From: Nevskia sp964451925
GTDB lineage: Bacteria; Pseudomonadota; Gammaproteobacteria; Nevskiales; Nevskiaceae
Assembly (NCBI GenBank): GCA_964451925.1
Contig: CAYVKA010000005.1
Coordinates: 1 to 64,000, forward strand
Reading direction: 5' to 3'
Length of the DNA stretch: 64,000 nt
Shown piece by piece: positions 25,118 to 34,096 of the stretch. Each line of letters opens with the position of its first letter. Position 1 is the first letter of the stretch. The notes beneath the pieces are model-generated. The model did no database searches. It was not told the DNA's origin and was given only the letters and a program-made list of their open reading frames with translations. Made by a program: the position numbers and the translations under genes.

Positions 25118-25807
25118 TTACTTCTTCTTGTCGTCCTTCTTGTCGCCTTCGGCGGGCTTGGCTTCGACCTTCTGCGCCGTGGCCGGCACTTCGGCGGAAG
25201 CCGGTTCGGCAGAGGGTTCCGGTTCCACCGCGGCGCGCGGCAGATGCACCGCGGCGACCGAGGCGTCGTTGCCGTGCTTCAGCTCCACCAGGGCCACGTT
25301 CTCCGGCAGCTTGATCTGCGACAGGTGCACCGCCTCGTTGACGTTCAGGGCGGACAGGTCCACTTCCAGGAACTCCGGCAGGTCCTTCGGCAGGCACTCG
25401 ACTTCCACCTGGATCAGGTGGTGCTCGATGATGCCGCCGCCGGTCTTGATGCCCGGAGCGACTTCGGCGCCCTTGAAGTGCAGCGGCACGTGCATGCGCA
25501 GCAGCTGGTCGGCGAGGACGCGCTGCAGGTCCATGTGCATGATCTCGTCACGCACCGGGTGACGGTGCAGGTCCTTCAGCACGGCCTGCTCGGTGGCGTC
25601 ACCGATCTTGACGGTGAGGATGTGCGAGTAGAACGCCTCGATCTTGAGGTGCTTGCTCAGCTCGTTGTGGCTGACCGTGATCGGCTGCGGCTGGCCCTTG
25701 CCGCCATAGATGATGGCGGGCACCTTGCCCTCATGACGCAGGCGGCGGCTCGCACCTTTGCCTTGCGTCGTGCGGACTTCGGCTTCGACGACAAATGCTT
25801 CTCTCAT
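25118..25807 (-). CDS. rplY: 50S ribosomal protein L25/general stress protein Ctc
   Basis: A 229-residue protein, the long Ctc form: an N-terminal L25 domain binding 5S rRNA ('VRTTQGKGASRRLRHEGKVPAIIYGG', 'LKDLHRHPVRDEIMHMDLQRV') and a C-terminal TL5-like beta domain ('LHFKGAEVAPGIKTGGGII', 'LPEFLEVDLSALNVNEAVHLSQIKLPENV'). The tail is Ala/Pro/Lys-rich and low complexity, ending in a Lys run. The start at 25807 has AGAGAT about 9 bp upstream; frames further upstream are not family sequence. It lies between prs and pth as in other gammaproteobacteria. Confidence 0.93.
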   Translation of the reverse strand: MREAFVVEAEVRTTQGKGASRRLRHEGKVPAIIYGGKGQPQPITVSHNELSKHLKIEAFYSHILTVKIGDATEQAVLKDLHRHPVRDEIMHMDLQRVLADQLLRMHVPLHFKGAEVAPGIKTGGGIIEHHLIQVEVECLPKDLPEFLEVDLSALNVNEAVHLSQIKLPENVALVELKHGNDASVAAVHLPRAAVEPEPSAEPASAEVPATAQKVEAKPAEGDKKDDKKK

Positions 25808-25931
25808 GGGAATATCTCTTTGGAAAACGGTTGATAAACGAAAAACGCCGCGCCCGCGACCAGGCGCAGCGAACTGCGAATTATAGAGGGGTGTCGATGT
25901 AAACACCAACACCGTTGATTTGAAAGGAAAA

Positions 25932-26891
25932 CTATTCGATATAGAGCGAGCTGACCGACTCTTCGGCACTGACGCGGCGGATCGTCTCGGCCAGCAGGCC
26001 GGCGATGGAGAGCTGGCGGATCTTGGGGCAAGCCGCTGCTTCCGTGGTGAGCGGGATGGTGTCGGTGACCACCAGGCCGTCGAGCTTTGAATTGGTGATG
26101 TTGCTGATCGCCGCGCCGGACAGCACCGGGTGGGTGACGTAGGCGTAGACCTTGATGGCACCGCGGTCTTTCAGCGCTGCGGCCGCCTTGCCCAGGGTGC
26201 CGGCGGTATCGACCAGGTCGTCGACCATGATGCAGGTGCGGCCGTCGACGTCGCCGATGATGTTCATCACCTGGGCCTCATTGGCGCGCGGGCGGCGTTT
26301 GTCGATGATCGCCAGGTCGGCTTCGTCGAGCTGCTTGGCCAGAGCGCGGGCGCGCACCACGCCGCCCACGTCCGGCGACACCACGATCAGGTTCTCGTAC
26401 TTCTGGCGCCAGATGTCGCCGAGCAGCACCGGGCTGGCGTAGACGTTGTCCACCGGGATGTCGAAGAAACCCTGGATCTGGTCGGCGTGCAGGTCCACCG
26501 TGAGCACGCGATTGGCGCCGCATTCGCCGATCATGTCGGCCACCACCTTGGCCGAGATCGGCACGCGCGCCGAGCGCGGGCGGCGGTCCTGGCGGGCATA
26601 GCCGAAATAGGGCACCACCGCGGTGATGCGCCCGGCGCTGGCGCGCTTCAGCGCATCCAGCATCATCAGCAGTTCCATCACGCTTTCGTTGGTCGGCGCG
26701 CAGGTCGGCTGGATAATGAACACATCCTTGCCGCGCACGTTCTCCAGAATTTCGATCTGCACCTCGCCGTCGGAGAAGTGCCCCACCACCGCCTTGCCCA
26801 GCGGCACGCGCAGGTAATTGGCAATGTCCTGCGCCAGCTGGCGGTTGGAGTTGCCGGTGAACAGCATCAACTGGGCGGTGGTGTCGGTCAT
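25932..26891 (-). CDS. prs: Ribose-phosphate pyrophosphokinase
   Basis: A 319-residue protein from the ATG at 26891 (MTDTTAQLMLFTGNSN), matching the usual length of about 315; an ATG 12 codons upstream (26927) is possible. Visible motifs are 'FSDGEVQIEILENVRGKDVFIIQPT', 'YFGYARQDRR' (ATP/flexible-loop zone), 'VDLHADQIQGFFDIPVDN' and the PRPP-binding loop 'CIMVDDLVDTAGTLGKAA'. It makes PRPP from ribose-5-phosphate and ATP for purine, pyrimidine, His and Trp synthesis. It is the first gene of prs-rplY and is preceded by tRNA-Gln. Confidence 0.95.
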   Translation of the reverse strand: MTDTTAQLMLFTGNSNRQLAQDIANYLRVPLGKAVVGHFSDGEVQIEILENVRGKDVFIIQPTCAPTNESVMELLMMLDALKRASAGRITAVVPYFGYARQDRRPRSARVPISAKVVADMIGECGANRVLTVDLHADQIQGFFDIPVDNVYASPVLLGDIWRQKYENLIVVSPDVGGVVRARALAKQLDEADLAIIDKRRPRANEAQVMNIIGDVDGRTCIMVDDLVDTAGTLGKAAAALKDRGAIKVYAYVTHPVLSGAAISNITNSKLDGLVVTDTIPLTTEAAACPKIRQLSIAGLLAETIRRVSAEESVSSLYIE

Positions 26892-27049
26892 CAGATGGAT
26901 GGGGTTGGAGCGGGAATCCATGGCCATTGGTGGTGATGTCCCGGTTGGCGGTCAATGAAAAACGTCCGCTTTCGCGGAAGGTGCGCGTTCGACTTCGCGG
27001 AACAACTGAACGAGAACAAAACCGGGTTCCCGCCTGCGCGGGGACACTC

Positions 27050-27084
27050 GATTTTCCAAGCGCGCCTTGCGCGCCAGGAAAATC
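27050..27084 (-). terminator. Hairpin downstream of tRNA-Gln
   Basis: GATTTTCC (27050-27057) pairs with GGAAAATC (27077-27084), with an inner GCGCGC/GCGCGC stem around CTT. It lies 5 bp past the tRNA 3' end. T-rich bases lie within the arms rather than after the stem, so it could end or process the tRNA transcript before prs. Confidence 0.5.
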
Positions 27085-27088
27085 CGAG

Positions 27089-27163
27089 TGGCTGGGGCGG
27101 ATGGATTCGAACCACCGAATGGCGGGATCAAAACCCGCTGCCTTACCACTTGGCGACGCCCCA
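27089..27163 (-). tRNA. tRNA-Gln (anticodon TTG)
   Basis: A 75-nt minus-strand cloverleaf: U1-A72 pair typical of tRNA-Gln, acceptor TGGGGCG/CGCCCCA, anticodon TTG in loop TTTTGAT, T-loop TTCGAAT and encoded CCA. It sits between lolB and prs, a common position in gammaproteobacteria. Confidence 0.93.
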
Positions 27164-27258
27164 ATCCGCTTGCGTCGAACTGCAATTATATCGCGGCGCG
27201 ATCCCGGTTTGAGGCCGCTGCGCCGTAGATTCTTCGCCATGGCGGCGTTTGGCGCCGG

Positions 27259-27885
27259 CTACTCCACGCTGCTCCACACGTCGATCAGCACGCGAAAACC
27301 GCGCTGCGGGTCGCTGATGGCGAATTTCCGGGGCAGGTCCAGCCCCGCCACGCTCTGATATTCGGTGTAGACCAGGTCCCAGCCGTTCTGCGTCATCGAC
27401 AGGATATGCCCCGAGTCGTCCAGCTTCAGCGCCGCGGTTTCGCCCGGAGCGGGCAGGCCCAGCACCCAGTAGCGCAGGCCATCCACCGGCAGGCTCCAGC
27501 CGAACTGCTGTTGCATCAGCGCTTCCGGCTCCTGCGTCTGGTACACGCCGTTCTTGTTCTGGATCTGCATGCTGTCCGGGCTGCCGCTGATGGCCACGGC
27601 GCCCACGCCCAGCGGGCCGTAGAAGCGTGCCTGGAAGCTGGCTCCGGTCTGGATCCAGCTCAGGTCGCCGCCGAAGCTGACCAGGCCGGTCTCGGCCAGG
27701 CGCCCCTGCAGGCTGAAATTGCGCACCTGCCGCAGGGCGCTGCGCCGCGCTTCCCAGCTGTGCTGCGCCTGCGGGCTGTTGCCGCTATCGGCCGGGCCTT
27801 CCGGTTTGACGCCGCCGAAGCAGCCAGCCAGCAGCAGCGCCAGCGCGCCGGCCAGCGCGCCGCGCAGCAGACGCCGCCGGCTCAT
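27259..27885 (-). CDS. lolB: Outer-membrane lipoprotein LolB
   Basis: A 208-residue lipoprotein: MSRRRLLRGALAGALALLLAGC, with lipobox L-A-G-C and Cys22. The mature part has the LolB pattern: 'SWEARRSALRQVRNFSLQGRLAE', 'SGSPDSMQIQ', 'WSLPVDGLRYWVLGLPAPG' and the C-terminal 'LPRKFAISDPQRGFRVLIDVW'. LolB receives lipoproteins from LolA and inserts them in the outer membrane. Its ATG overlaps the stop of the upstream TPR gene (ATGA). The usual downstream neighbour ispE is missing; tRNA-Gln follows after 95 bp. Confidence 0.9.
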   Translation of the reverse strand: MSRRRLLRGALAGALALLLAGCFGGVKPEGPADSGNSPQAQHSWEARRSALRQVRNFSLQGRLAETGLVSFGGDLSWIQTGASFQARFYGPLGVGAVAISGSPDSMQIQNKNGVYQTQEPEALMQQQFGWSLPVDGLRYWVLGLPAPGETAALKLDDSGHILSMTQNGWDLVYTEYQSVAGLDLPRKFAISDPQRGFRVLIDVWSSVE

Positions 27886-29675
27886 AGGCCGAGGCGCTTG
27901 AGGGTGTCGCGCAGCTGGACGTTGTCGGGATCGGTTTTGGAGGCCTGGGTCAGCAGGCTGTGCGCCTGCTCCTTGTTGCCCAGCGCCCACAGCACCTCAC
28001 CCAGGTGCGCCGCGACCTCGGCGTCAGGAAACTGCGCATAGGCCTTCTGCAGCAGCGGCAGCGCATCCTGCGGCCGGCCCTGGCGGAAGCGCAGCCAGCC
28101 CATGCTGTCGACCACCGCCGGGTCGTCCGGCGTCAGCTGCAGCGCCTTGCTGACCAGTTTGTCGGCTTCGTCGAGGCGGTCGGTGTGCACCAGCAGGGTA
28201 TAGCCCAGCGCGTTGAGAGCGCGTGCGTCGTCGGGACTCTTGTCGAGGATCTTGCGCAAATCGGTCTCGGAGTCGCTGACGCGGTTCATGCGCTCGTAGA
28301 CCAGCGAGCGCGAGTAGAGCAGGTCGCCGTCGTCGGGATTGTCCTTGAGGGCGTCGCCGTACAGCTCCAGCGCCTGGTCATAGGCGCCGACATCGAGCAG
28401 CATCTCGCCCTCCGCCATCAGGAACCGGTCGGCCAGCGGCGGGAACTGCTCGCGCAGCGTCTCCAGGATGGCGCGGGCTTCGTCCACCCGGCCGAGCTTG
28501 GCCAGCATGGTTGCGCGCCGCACCGCCGCATCCAGCCCCTGCTGGCCGTTGTGCACCTTTTCATAGTGCGCCAGGGCCTGCTTGGGCTGGTGGCGCAGCT
28601 CGGCGATGCGGCCGAGGAAGTATTCGGCGTCGCCGACACGGTCGGGCGTCTTCGCCACCAGCTGGAACTGCGCTTCGGCATCGTCCAGCCGGCGATCGTC
28701 GATGTCGAGCAGCCCCAGGTTGAAATGGGCATCGACATTGCCGGGCTGGTCCTTGAGCAGCTTCTCGAGCTGCTCGCGGGCGTGCACGCGCTGATCGGAT
28801 TCGATCAGCAGCCGGGCATAGCCCAGGCGCACCTCTTCGCTGTCGGGGTTGTTCTTCAGCACCGCGTCCATGACCTGGTCGGCGCCGGCGATATCGCCTT
28901 TCTTGACCAGGGCGCCCACCAGCAGCAGCGAGGCTTCCTTGGTCGGCTTCAGCCGGATCGCCTCGCGCGCGGCCTGCTCGGCGGCGTCGACCTTGCCGTA
29001 GCGCAGGTCGAGCAGGCCCTGTGCCTGGTAGGCCCCGGCCTGCTTCGGGTACTGCGCCACCAGGCGGTCCATCAGGGCCAGGGCGGCGGCCGACTGGGCC
29101 GGCTCCTGCTGCAGCAGCAGCGCGACATGGTGGAAGCCGTCGTCGATGCCGCCGGGGTGGTCGCGCACGATCGAGGCGCACTCGGCGTAGGCTTCGTCGT
29201 TCTGCCCCGCGCGCAGCGCCAGGCGGGTGATGACCTCGCGCACGTCCAGGCTGGTGGGCTCGATCGCCTGCCATTTGCGCGCCGCCTGCAGCGCCAGGGC
29301 GTCGTCCTGCGCCATCAGCGCCTGGGCGGTGGCGCGCGCGGCGATCTGCGGGTCAGCGGTGTAATCCAGGGCCTGCAGGAACTCCCTGGCTGCGACCTCC
29401 GGCTGCTGCCGCCCGGCGGCCATTTCGCCGGCCATCACGTGAAACTGCGCCTCGACCTGCGGCGAAGTGCCGGTCGGGGCGCGGGTTTCGGCGGCCGGCG
29501 CGGCGGGGCTGGCCGGCTCCGGCGCGGCCTGATCTTCCGCGGTGGCCCGGCTCGAAGGGCTGAGGGCGCAGCCACACAACACAACCAGGGTCAGGCTCAG
29601 CGACAGTCGCAACGGGGTGCGAGGCGGATACACGATGGCAGCCAATGGAAGATGACAGCAATATTGTACCCCCAT
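27882..29675 (-). CDS. Large TPR-repeat lipoprotein
   Basis: About 597 residues if the ATG at 29675 is used; a GTG at 29633 would give a neater signal peptide (MYPPRTPLRLSLSLTLVVLCGC). A lipobox-like L-C-G-C is present either way. An Ala/Pro linker is followed by tandem TPRs through most of the length, for example 'GNVDAHFNLGLLDIDDRRLDDAEAQFQL' and 'LDKSPDDARALNALGYTLLVHTDRLDEADKLVSKALQLTPDDP'. Proteins of this type precede lolB in many gammaproteobacteria and probably act as periplasmic adaptors. It overlaps lolB by 4 bp and is divergent from hemA. Confidence 0.8.
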   Translation of the reverse strand: MGVQYCCHLPLAAIVYPPRTPLRLSLSLTLVVLCGCALSPSSRATAEDQAAPEPASPAAPAAETRAPTGTSPQVEAQFHVMAGEMAAGRQQPEVAAREFLQALDYTADPQIAARATAQALMAQDDALALQAARKWQAIEPTSLDVREVITRLALRAGQNDEAYAECASIVRDHPGGIDDGFHHVALLLQQEPAQSAAALALMDRLVAQYPKQAGAYQAQGLLDLRYGKVDAAEQAAREAIRLKPTKEASLLLVGALVKKGDIAGADQVMDAVLKNNPDSEEVRLGYARLLIESDQRVHAREQLEKLLKDQPGNVDAHFNLGLLDIDDRRLDDAEAQFQLVAKTPDRVGDAEYFLGRIAELRHQPKQALAHYEKVHNGQQGLDAAVRRATMLAKLGRVDEARAILETLREQFPPLADRFLMAEGEMLLDVGAYDQALELYGDALKDNPDDGDLLYSRSLVYERMNRVSDSETDLRKILDKSPDDARALNALGYTLLVHTDRLDEADKLVSKALQLTPDDPAVVDSMGWLRFRQGRPQDALPLLQKAYAQFPDAEVAAHLGEVLWALGNKEQAHSLLTQASKTDPDNVQLRDTLKRLGL

Positions 29676-29730
29676 GTCCGGGCACTCAGCTTGTGTACTG
29701 CTGCGCATTACCGGAAAATTATAAGTCATC

Positions 29731-30990
29731 ATGGCCCTTCTCATTCTCGGTCTCAGCCACCACAGCGCGCCGCTGGATACGCGCGAGCGCCTGGCTTTCA
29801 CCGACGCCGAGCTGCCGGCCGCCCTGACCCGCTTGCGCGCGCTGCCCGGGGTGGAGGAGGCGGCCATCCTGTCCACCTGCAACCGCACCGAGATCCTGGC
29901 GGTGGCCGCGCCCGAGGAAGAGGTGCGGCTGATCGAATGGTGGCGGCGCGAGCGGCAGGCGCCATCCGGTTCGGTCGAGCCGCACCTGTTTGTGCTGCGC
30001 GACCAGGGCAGCGTGCTGCACAGCCTGCGCGTCGCCTCCGGCCTTGACTCGATGGTGGTGGGCGAGCCGCAGATCCTGGGTCAGATGAAGCAGGCGTATG
30101 CCAGGGCGCGCGAGGTCAACACGCTTGGGCCGGTGCTGTCGCGCCTGTTCCAGCACACCTTCGCCGTGGCCAAGCTGGTGCGCAGCCGCACCCAGATCGG
30201 CGCGCATCCGGTGAGCATCGCCTACGCCGCGGTGCAGCTGGCGCAGCACATCTTTTCCGACCTGAGCATCCAGACCGCGCTGCTGATCGGCGCCGGCGAC
30301 ACGGTGCAGTTGCTGGCGCGGCACCTGAAGACGCGCGGCGTCGGCCGCATCATTGTCGCCAACCGCAGCCTGGAGCGGGCCCAGGCGCTGGCCGCCTCGC
30401 TGCAGGGTTACGCCATCGGGCTCGACGACCTGCCCGTGCACCTGGCCGAGGCCGATGTGGTCATTTCCGGCACCGCCAGCCGCGGTTACATGCTGACCCG
30501 CGAACTGGTGTCCGGCGCCATCGGCCGCCGCCGCCGCAAGCCAATGCTGATGATCGACCTGGCGGTGCCGCGCGATTTCGACCCGGCCATCGCCAAGCTG
30601 GAAGACATCTATCTGTACTCGCTCGACGACCTGCGCGCCGTCATCGCCGAGAATCTCAAGGTGCGCGGCGCCGCGGCGGAACAGGCCGAAGTGCTGGTGG
30701 GCGACTACGCCCGCGATTTCGAGAAATGGCTGGAGAGCCGCGACGCCGGCGCCACCATCCGCCGCCTGCGCACCCGCGCCCGCGCCAGCCGCGACGAGGT
30801 GCTGAAGAAGGCGCAGCGCAAGCTGGCCAACGGCGAGCCGCCCGAGGCGGTGATGGCCTTCGTCGCCGACACGCTGGCCAACAAGCTGCTGCACGCTCCG
30901 AGCGAACGCCTGCGCAACGCCGGCGCGGTGGAGCAGGCGATGCTGCTCGACGCGGCCCATAAACTGTTCGATCTGCCCGACGAACAATAA
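29731..30990 (+). CDS. hemA: Glutamyl-tRNA reductase
   Basis: A 419-residue protein. The N-terminal catalytic domain has nucleophile Cys50 in 'ILSTCNRTE', followed by 'ASGLDSMVVGEPQILGQMKQAY'. The NADPH domain contains 'LLIGAGDTVQLLARHL' and 'VANRSLERAQALA', and the C-terminal dimerisation helices follow ('KLLHAPSERLR'). It reduces Glu-tRNA(Glu) to glutamate-1-semialdehyde, the first committed step of tetrapyrrole synthesis. It is the first gene of hemA-prfA-prmC, the standard gammaproteobacterial order. Haem supply is relevant to the P450 and MpaB-like proteins nearby, but no specific link is shown. Confidence 0.96.
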   Translation: MALLILGLSHHSAPLDTRERLAFTDAELPAALTRLRALPGVEEAAILSTCNRTEILAVAAPEEEVRLIEWWRRERQAPSGSVEPHLFVLRDQGSVLHSLRVASGLDSMVVGEPQILGQMKQAYARAREVNTLGPVLSRLFQHTFAVAKLVRSRTQIGAHPVSIAYAAVQLAQHIFSDLSIQTALLIGAGDTVQLLARHLKTRGVGRIIVANRSLERAQALAASLQGYAIGLDDLPVHLAEADVVISGTASRGYMLTRELVSGAIGRRRRKPMLMIDLAVPRDFDPAIAKLEDIYLYSLDDLRAVIAENLKVRGAAAEQAEVLVGDYARDFEKWLESRDAGATIRRLRTRARASRDEVLKKAQRKLANGEPPEAVMAFVADTLANKLLHAPSERLRNAGAVEQAMLLDAAHKLFDLPDEQ

Positions 30991-31002
30991 GAACAACCAG
31001 TC

Positions 31003-32085
31003 ATGAGAGACAATCTGCTGCGCCGCCTGGAGCAGATGGTGGCCCGGCGTGAGGAAGTGGCGCGCGAGCTGTCGTCGCCCGAGGTGCTGGGCGACGGCGA
31101 CCGGTTCCGCCGCCTGTCGCAGGAATATGCCCAACTCGGCCCCCTGACCGAAACCTTCAGTGCCCACCAGGCTGCGCTGAAGGAGATCGAAGGGCTGGAG
31201 CAGTTGCGCGGCGACGCCGAGCTGAAAGCCATCGCCGAGGCCGAGTTACCGACGCTCATCGCCAGCCGCGACAAGCTGGAGGCGGAGCTGCAGGGCTATC
31301 TGCTGCCCAAGGACCCGCTCGACGGCAACAATGTCTTCCTCGAAATCCGCGCCGGCACCGGCGGCGACGAAGCGGCGATCTTCGCCGGCGACCTGTTCCG
31401 CATGTACTCGCGCTACGCCGAAACCCTCGGCTGGCAGATCGAAGTGCTGTCCGAGAGCCCCGGAGAGCACGGCGGCTACAAGGAAATCATCGCCCGCATC
31501 GCCGGCTTCGGCGCCTACTCGCGGCTCAAGTTCGAATCCGGCGCCCACCGCGTGCAGCGCGTGCCGGCCACCGAGGCGCAGGGCCGTATTCATACCTCTG
31601 CCGCCACCGTGGCGGTGCTGCCGGAGATCGAGGCGGCGCAGGCGGTGGAGATCAACCCCGCCGACCTGAAGATCGATACCTATCGCGCCAGCGGCGCCGG
31701 CGGCCAGCACGTCAACAAGACCGAGTCGGCCATCCGCATCACCCATATTCCCAGCGGCCTGGTGGTGGAATGCCAGGATGAACGCTCGCAGCACAAGAAC
31801 CGCGCCCGCGCCATGAGCCTGCTGGCCTCGCGCCTGCTCGACATCGAGCGCACCAGGCAGGAAAAGGACATGGCGGCGACGCGCAAGAAGCTGGTCGGCA
31901 GCGGCGACCGCTCCGAGCGCATCCGCACCTACAACTTCCCGCAGGGCCGCGTCACCGATCACCGCATCAACCTCACCCTCTACCAGCTCGACCGCATCAT
32001 CCAGGGCGATCTCGATGGCGTGATCCAGCCGCTGCTGGCCGAGCACCAGGCGGAGTTGCTGGCTGAAGCGGGCGAGGCGGACTAG
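31003..32085 (+). CDS. prfA: Peptide chain release factor 1
   Basis: A 360-residue protein with the GGQ motif at 233-235 ('SGAGGQHVNKTESAIRITH') that triggers peptidyl-tRNA hydrolysis, and the anticodon-like region near 'VQRVPATEAQGRIHTSAATVAVLPE', which contains the RF1-type P-A-T tripeptide (reads UAA and UAG). It lies 12 bp after hemA and 7 bp before prmC, whose product methylates this GGQ glutamine. Confidence 0.96.
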   Translation: MRDNLLRRLEQMVARREEVARELSSPEVLGDGDRFRRLSQEYAQLGPLTETFSAHQAALKEIEGLEQLRGDAELKAIAEAELPTLIASRDKLEAELQGYLLPKDPLDGNNVFLEIRAGTGGDEAAIFAGDLFRMYSRYAETLGWQIEVLSESPGEHGGYKEIIARIAGFGAYSRLKFESGAHRVQRVPATEAQGRIHTSAATVAVLPEIEAAQAVEINPADLKIDTYRASGAGGQHVNKTESAIRITHIPSGLVVECQDERSQHKNRARAMSLLASRLLDIERTRQEKDMAATRKKLVGSGDRSERIRTYNFPQGRVTDHRINLTLYQLDRIIQGDLDGVIQPLLAEHQAELLAEAGEAD

Positions 32086-32092
32086 GGAAGTC

Positions 32093-32980
32093 GTGCACGC
32101 GCCCGACAATCCGCCGGTGCCGCCGCCGCAAGGCCAGGCGCCCGGACGCCTGGCCGACTGGCTGGGCTGGGCGGCCGGCGCCCTGCAGCACAGCAGCGAC
32201 AGCGCCCGCCTCGATGCCGAGGTGCTGCTGTGCGAGCTGCTCGGCTGCAATCGCGCCGGCCTGGTGATCCGCGCCGACGAGTCCCTCAGCGCCGACATCG
32301 CCCTGCGCTACGCCGCCTGGATCGAGCGCCGCCAGCTCGGCGAGCCGGTGGCCTACCTGACCGGCCGCCGCGAATTCTGGAGCTTGGAGCTGCAGGTGAG
32401 CCCGGCAGTGCTAATTCCGCGGCCGGACACCGAGTTGCTGGTGGAGTGGGCATTGCAACTCTTGCGCGGAGCCGCTGCACCCATGATCGCCGACCTCGGC
32501 ACCGGCAGCGGCGCAATCGCCCTGGCGCTGGCCAGCGAACGGCCCGACGCCCGCGTCATTGCCGTCGACCGCTCCGCCGATGCGCTGTCCCAGGCCGCGC
32601 ACAACGCGCAGCGCCTGGAACTGCAGCTCGTCGAATTCCGGCTCGGCCACTGGTGCGAGCCGCTGGCTGGCGAAACCTTCGACCTGATCGTCTCCAATCC
32701 GCCCTACGTGGCCGAGCAGGATCCGCACCTGCGCCACCTGCGCTTCGAGCCGCGCGGCGCCCTCACCGCGGGCGCGGATGGCCTGGCCGACCTGCGGCAC
32801 ATCGCCGTTGCCGCGGCGGCGCATCTCAAGCCCAGCGCCGCGCTGTTGCTGGAGCACGGCGCGGAGCAGGGCGAGGCGGTGCGTGCGCTGCTGCACCGGC
32901 ACGGCTACGGCGCGATCGAAACGCGGCGAGACCTCAACGGCCTGGAACGCGCCACCCTTGGGTGTAAAGTCCGGGCATGA
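32093..32980 (+). CDS. prmC: Protein-(glutamine-N5) methyltransferase PrmC
   Basis: A 295-residue protein from a GTG start with AGGGA upstream. The SAM motif is 'IADLGTGSGAIALALA' (132-147) and the glutamine-binding motif 'NPPYVAEQD' is at 202-210; the N-terminal helical domain includes 'LDAEVLLCELLGCNR'. It methylates the GGQ glutamine of release factors. It sits directly after prfA and overlaps the next gene by 4 bp. Confidence 0.95.
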   Translation: MHAPDNPPVPPPQGQAPGRLADWLGWAAGALQHSSDSARLDAEVLLCELLGCNRAGLVIRADESLSADIALRYAAWIERRQLGEPVAYLTGRREFWSLELQVSPAVLIPRPDTELLVEWALQLLRGAAAPMIADLGTGSGAIALALASERPDARVIAVDRSADALSQAAHNAQRLELQLVEFRLGHWCEPLAGETFDLIVSNPPYVAEQDPHLRHLRFEPRGALTAGADGLADLRHIAVAAAAHLKPSAALLLEHGAEQGEAVRALLHRHGYGAIETRRDLNGLERATLGCKVRA

Positions 32981-33723
32981 CCGACTTCGCCCGCTATTCC
33001 CGCCAGATCGTGCTGCGCGAGGTCGGCGTCAACGGCCAGCAGCTGCTGCGCGATTCCACGGTGTTGCTCATCGGCGTCGGCGGGCTTGGTGCGCCGGCGG
33101 CGCTGTACCTGGCCGGAGCCGGCGTCGGCCGCCTGCTGCTGAGCGACCGCGACCGCGTCGAGCCGTCCAACCTGCAGCGCCAGATCCTCTATCGCAGCGG
33201 CGATGTCGGCCGCTCCAAGCTCGACGCGGCGGCGGATGCGCTGCGCGCGCTCAACACGGACTGCGCCATCGAAACCTTGCCCGGCCCGCTGTCGCAAGAC
33301 GCTCTGGCGGCCGCGGTGCGCGCCGCCGACATCGTGCTCGACTGCAGCGACAATTTTCCCGCGCGGGTGGCGCTGAACGCCGCCTGCGCCGCCGCACGCA
33401 AGCCGCTGGTGTCCGGCGCCGCGATCCGTTTCGAGGGCCAGCTGGCGCTGTTCGACACGGCGCGCGGCAGCGCCTGCTACGCCTGCCTCTACCCCGACAC
33501 CGGTGAGGAGCAGGAGACCTGCGAAGAGGCCGGCGTGCTCGGCCCGAGTGTCGGCGTTATCGGCAGCATGCAGGCACTGCTGGCGATCAAGCGACTGCTC
33601 GGACTGGGCGACGACGCCGGGCGCCTGCACCTGTGGGACGCCTTGCGCATGAGCTGGCGCAGCCTGAATATTCCACGCGACCCGAACTGCCCCGTCTGTG
33701 GAGCCCGACATGGATCAGACTGA
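32977..33723 (+). CDS. moeB: HesA/MoeB/ThiF family adenylyltransferase
   Basis: A 248-residue E1-like enzyme. The nucleotide-binding 'LLIGVGGLGAPAALYLAGAGVG' is at about 29-50, followed by 'LSDRDRVEPSNLQRQILY' and 'DCSDNFPARVALNAAC'; 'CYACLYP' and 'CPVCGARHG' form the zinc-binding Cys pairs. Such enzymes adenylate the C-terminal Gly-Gly of MoaD or ThiS. MoeB is the likeliest role from its place after hemA-prfA-prmC, but ThiF cannot be excluded. It is coupled to prmC by a 4-bp overlap. Confidence 0.88.
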   Translation: MTDFARYSRQIVLREVGVNGQQLLRDSTVLLIGVGGLGAPAALYLAGAGVGRLLLSDRDRVEPSNLQRQILYRSGDVGRSKLDAAADALRALNTDCAIETLPGPLSQDALAAAVRAADIVLDCSDNFPARVALNAACAAARKPLVSGAAIRFEGQLALFDTARGSACYACLYPDTGEEQETCEEAGVLGPSVGVIGSMQALLAIKRLLGLGDDAGRLHLWDALRMSWRSLNIPRDPNCPVCGARHGSD

Positions 33724-34096
33724 CACCGCCGAAGCGCCGCTGGCGATGCCGCGCCGCTTCGCCATCCGCCTGCTGCACGAGGCCCAGCTCGCCGGCGAGC
33801 ATCCGTTCACCGGCATCGTCGGCAGCGGCGGCGAGCCGGACCTGTACCTGCCGCTGGTGGAGCCCGCCGGGCTGGGCGAAGGCATCGCGCACCTGCGTCA
33901 GCGTCAGCGCGCGCCCTGGGCGATATACCTGCACCGGCCGGGCCAGCCCACCGCTCCGACCGCCGCGGACTTCAGCGAGCAGCCGCAGTTGCTGCGCCTG
34001 ACCAGCTCGCTGGCCACCAAGGGCGTGCTGCAGCTGCGCGCCTGGGCCTGCGCCGCGGGGCAGGTGCGCGAGCGCGAGCTCCATATCAGCGACTGA
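33710..34096 (+). CDS. Conserved hypothetical protein downstream of moeB
   Basis: 128 residues from the ATG at 33710, overlapping the end of moeB by 14 bp; a GTG four codons earlier is possible. There is no signal peptide and no membrane helix. The sequence has 'PRRFAIRLLHEAQLAGEHPFTGIVGSGGEPDLYLPL' and a C-terminal 'LQLRAWACAAGQVRERELHISD'. I do not recognise a family. It is soluble, Ala/Arg-rich and probably translationally coupled to moeB, which points to an accessory role in sulfur-carrier or cofactor chemistry, but that is only context. Confidence 0.55.
   Translation: MDQTDTAEAPLAMPRRFAIRLLHEAQLAGEHPFTGIVGSGGEPDLYLPLVEPAGLGEGIAHLRQRQRAPWAIYLHRPGQPTAPTAADFSEQPQLLRLTSSLATKGVLQLRAWACAAGQVRERELHISD

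Noticed and set aside
27960..30047. Open frame of about 695 codons on the plus strand opposite the TPR gene
   Set aside because: The minus strand encodes regular TPRs; the antisense frame is a product of GC-rich codon use and runs into hemA in another frame.
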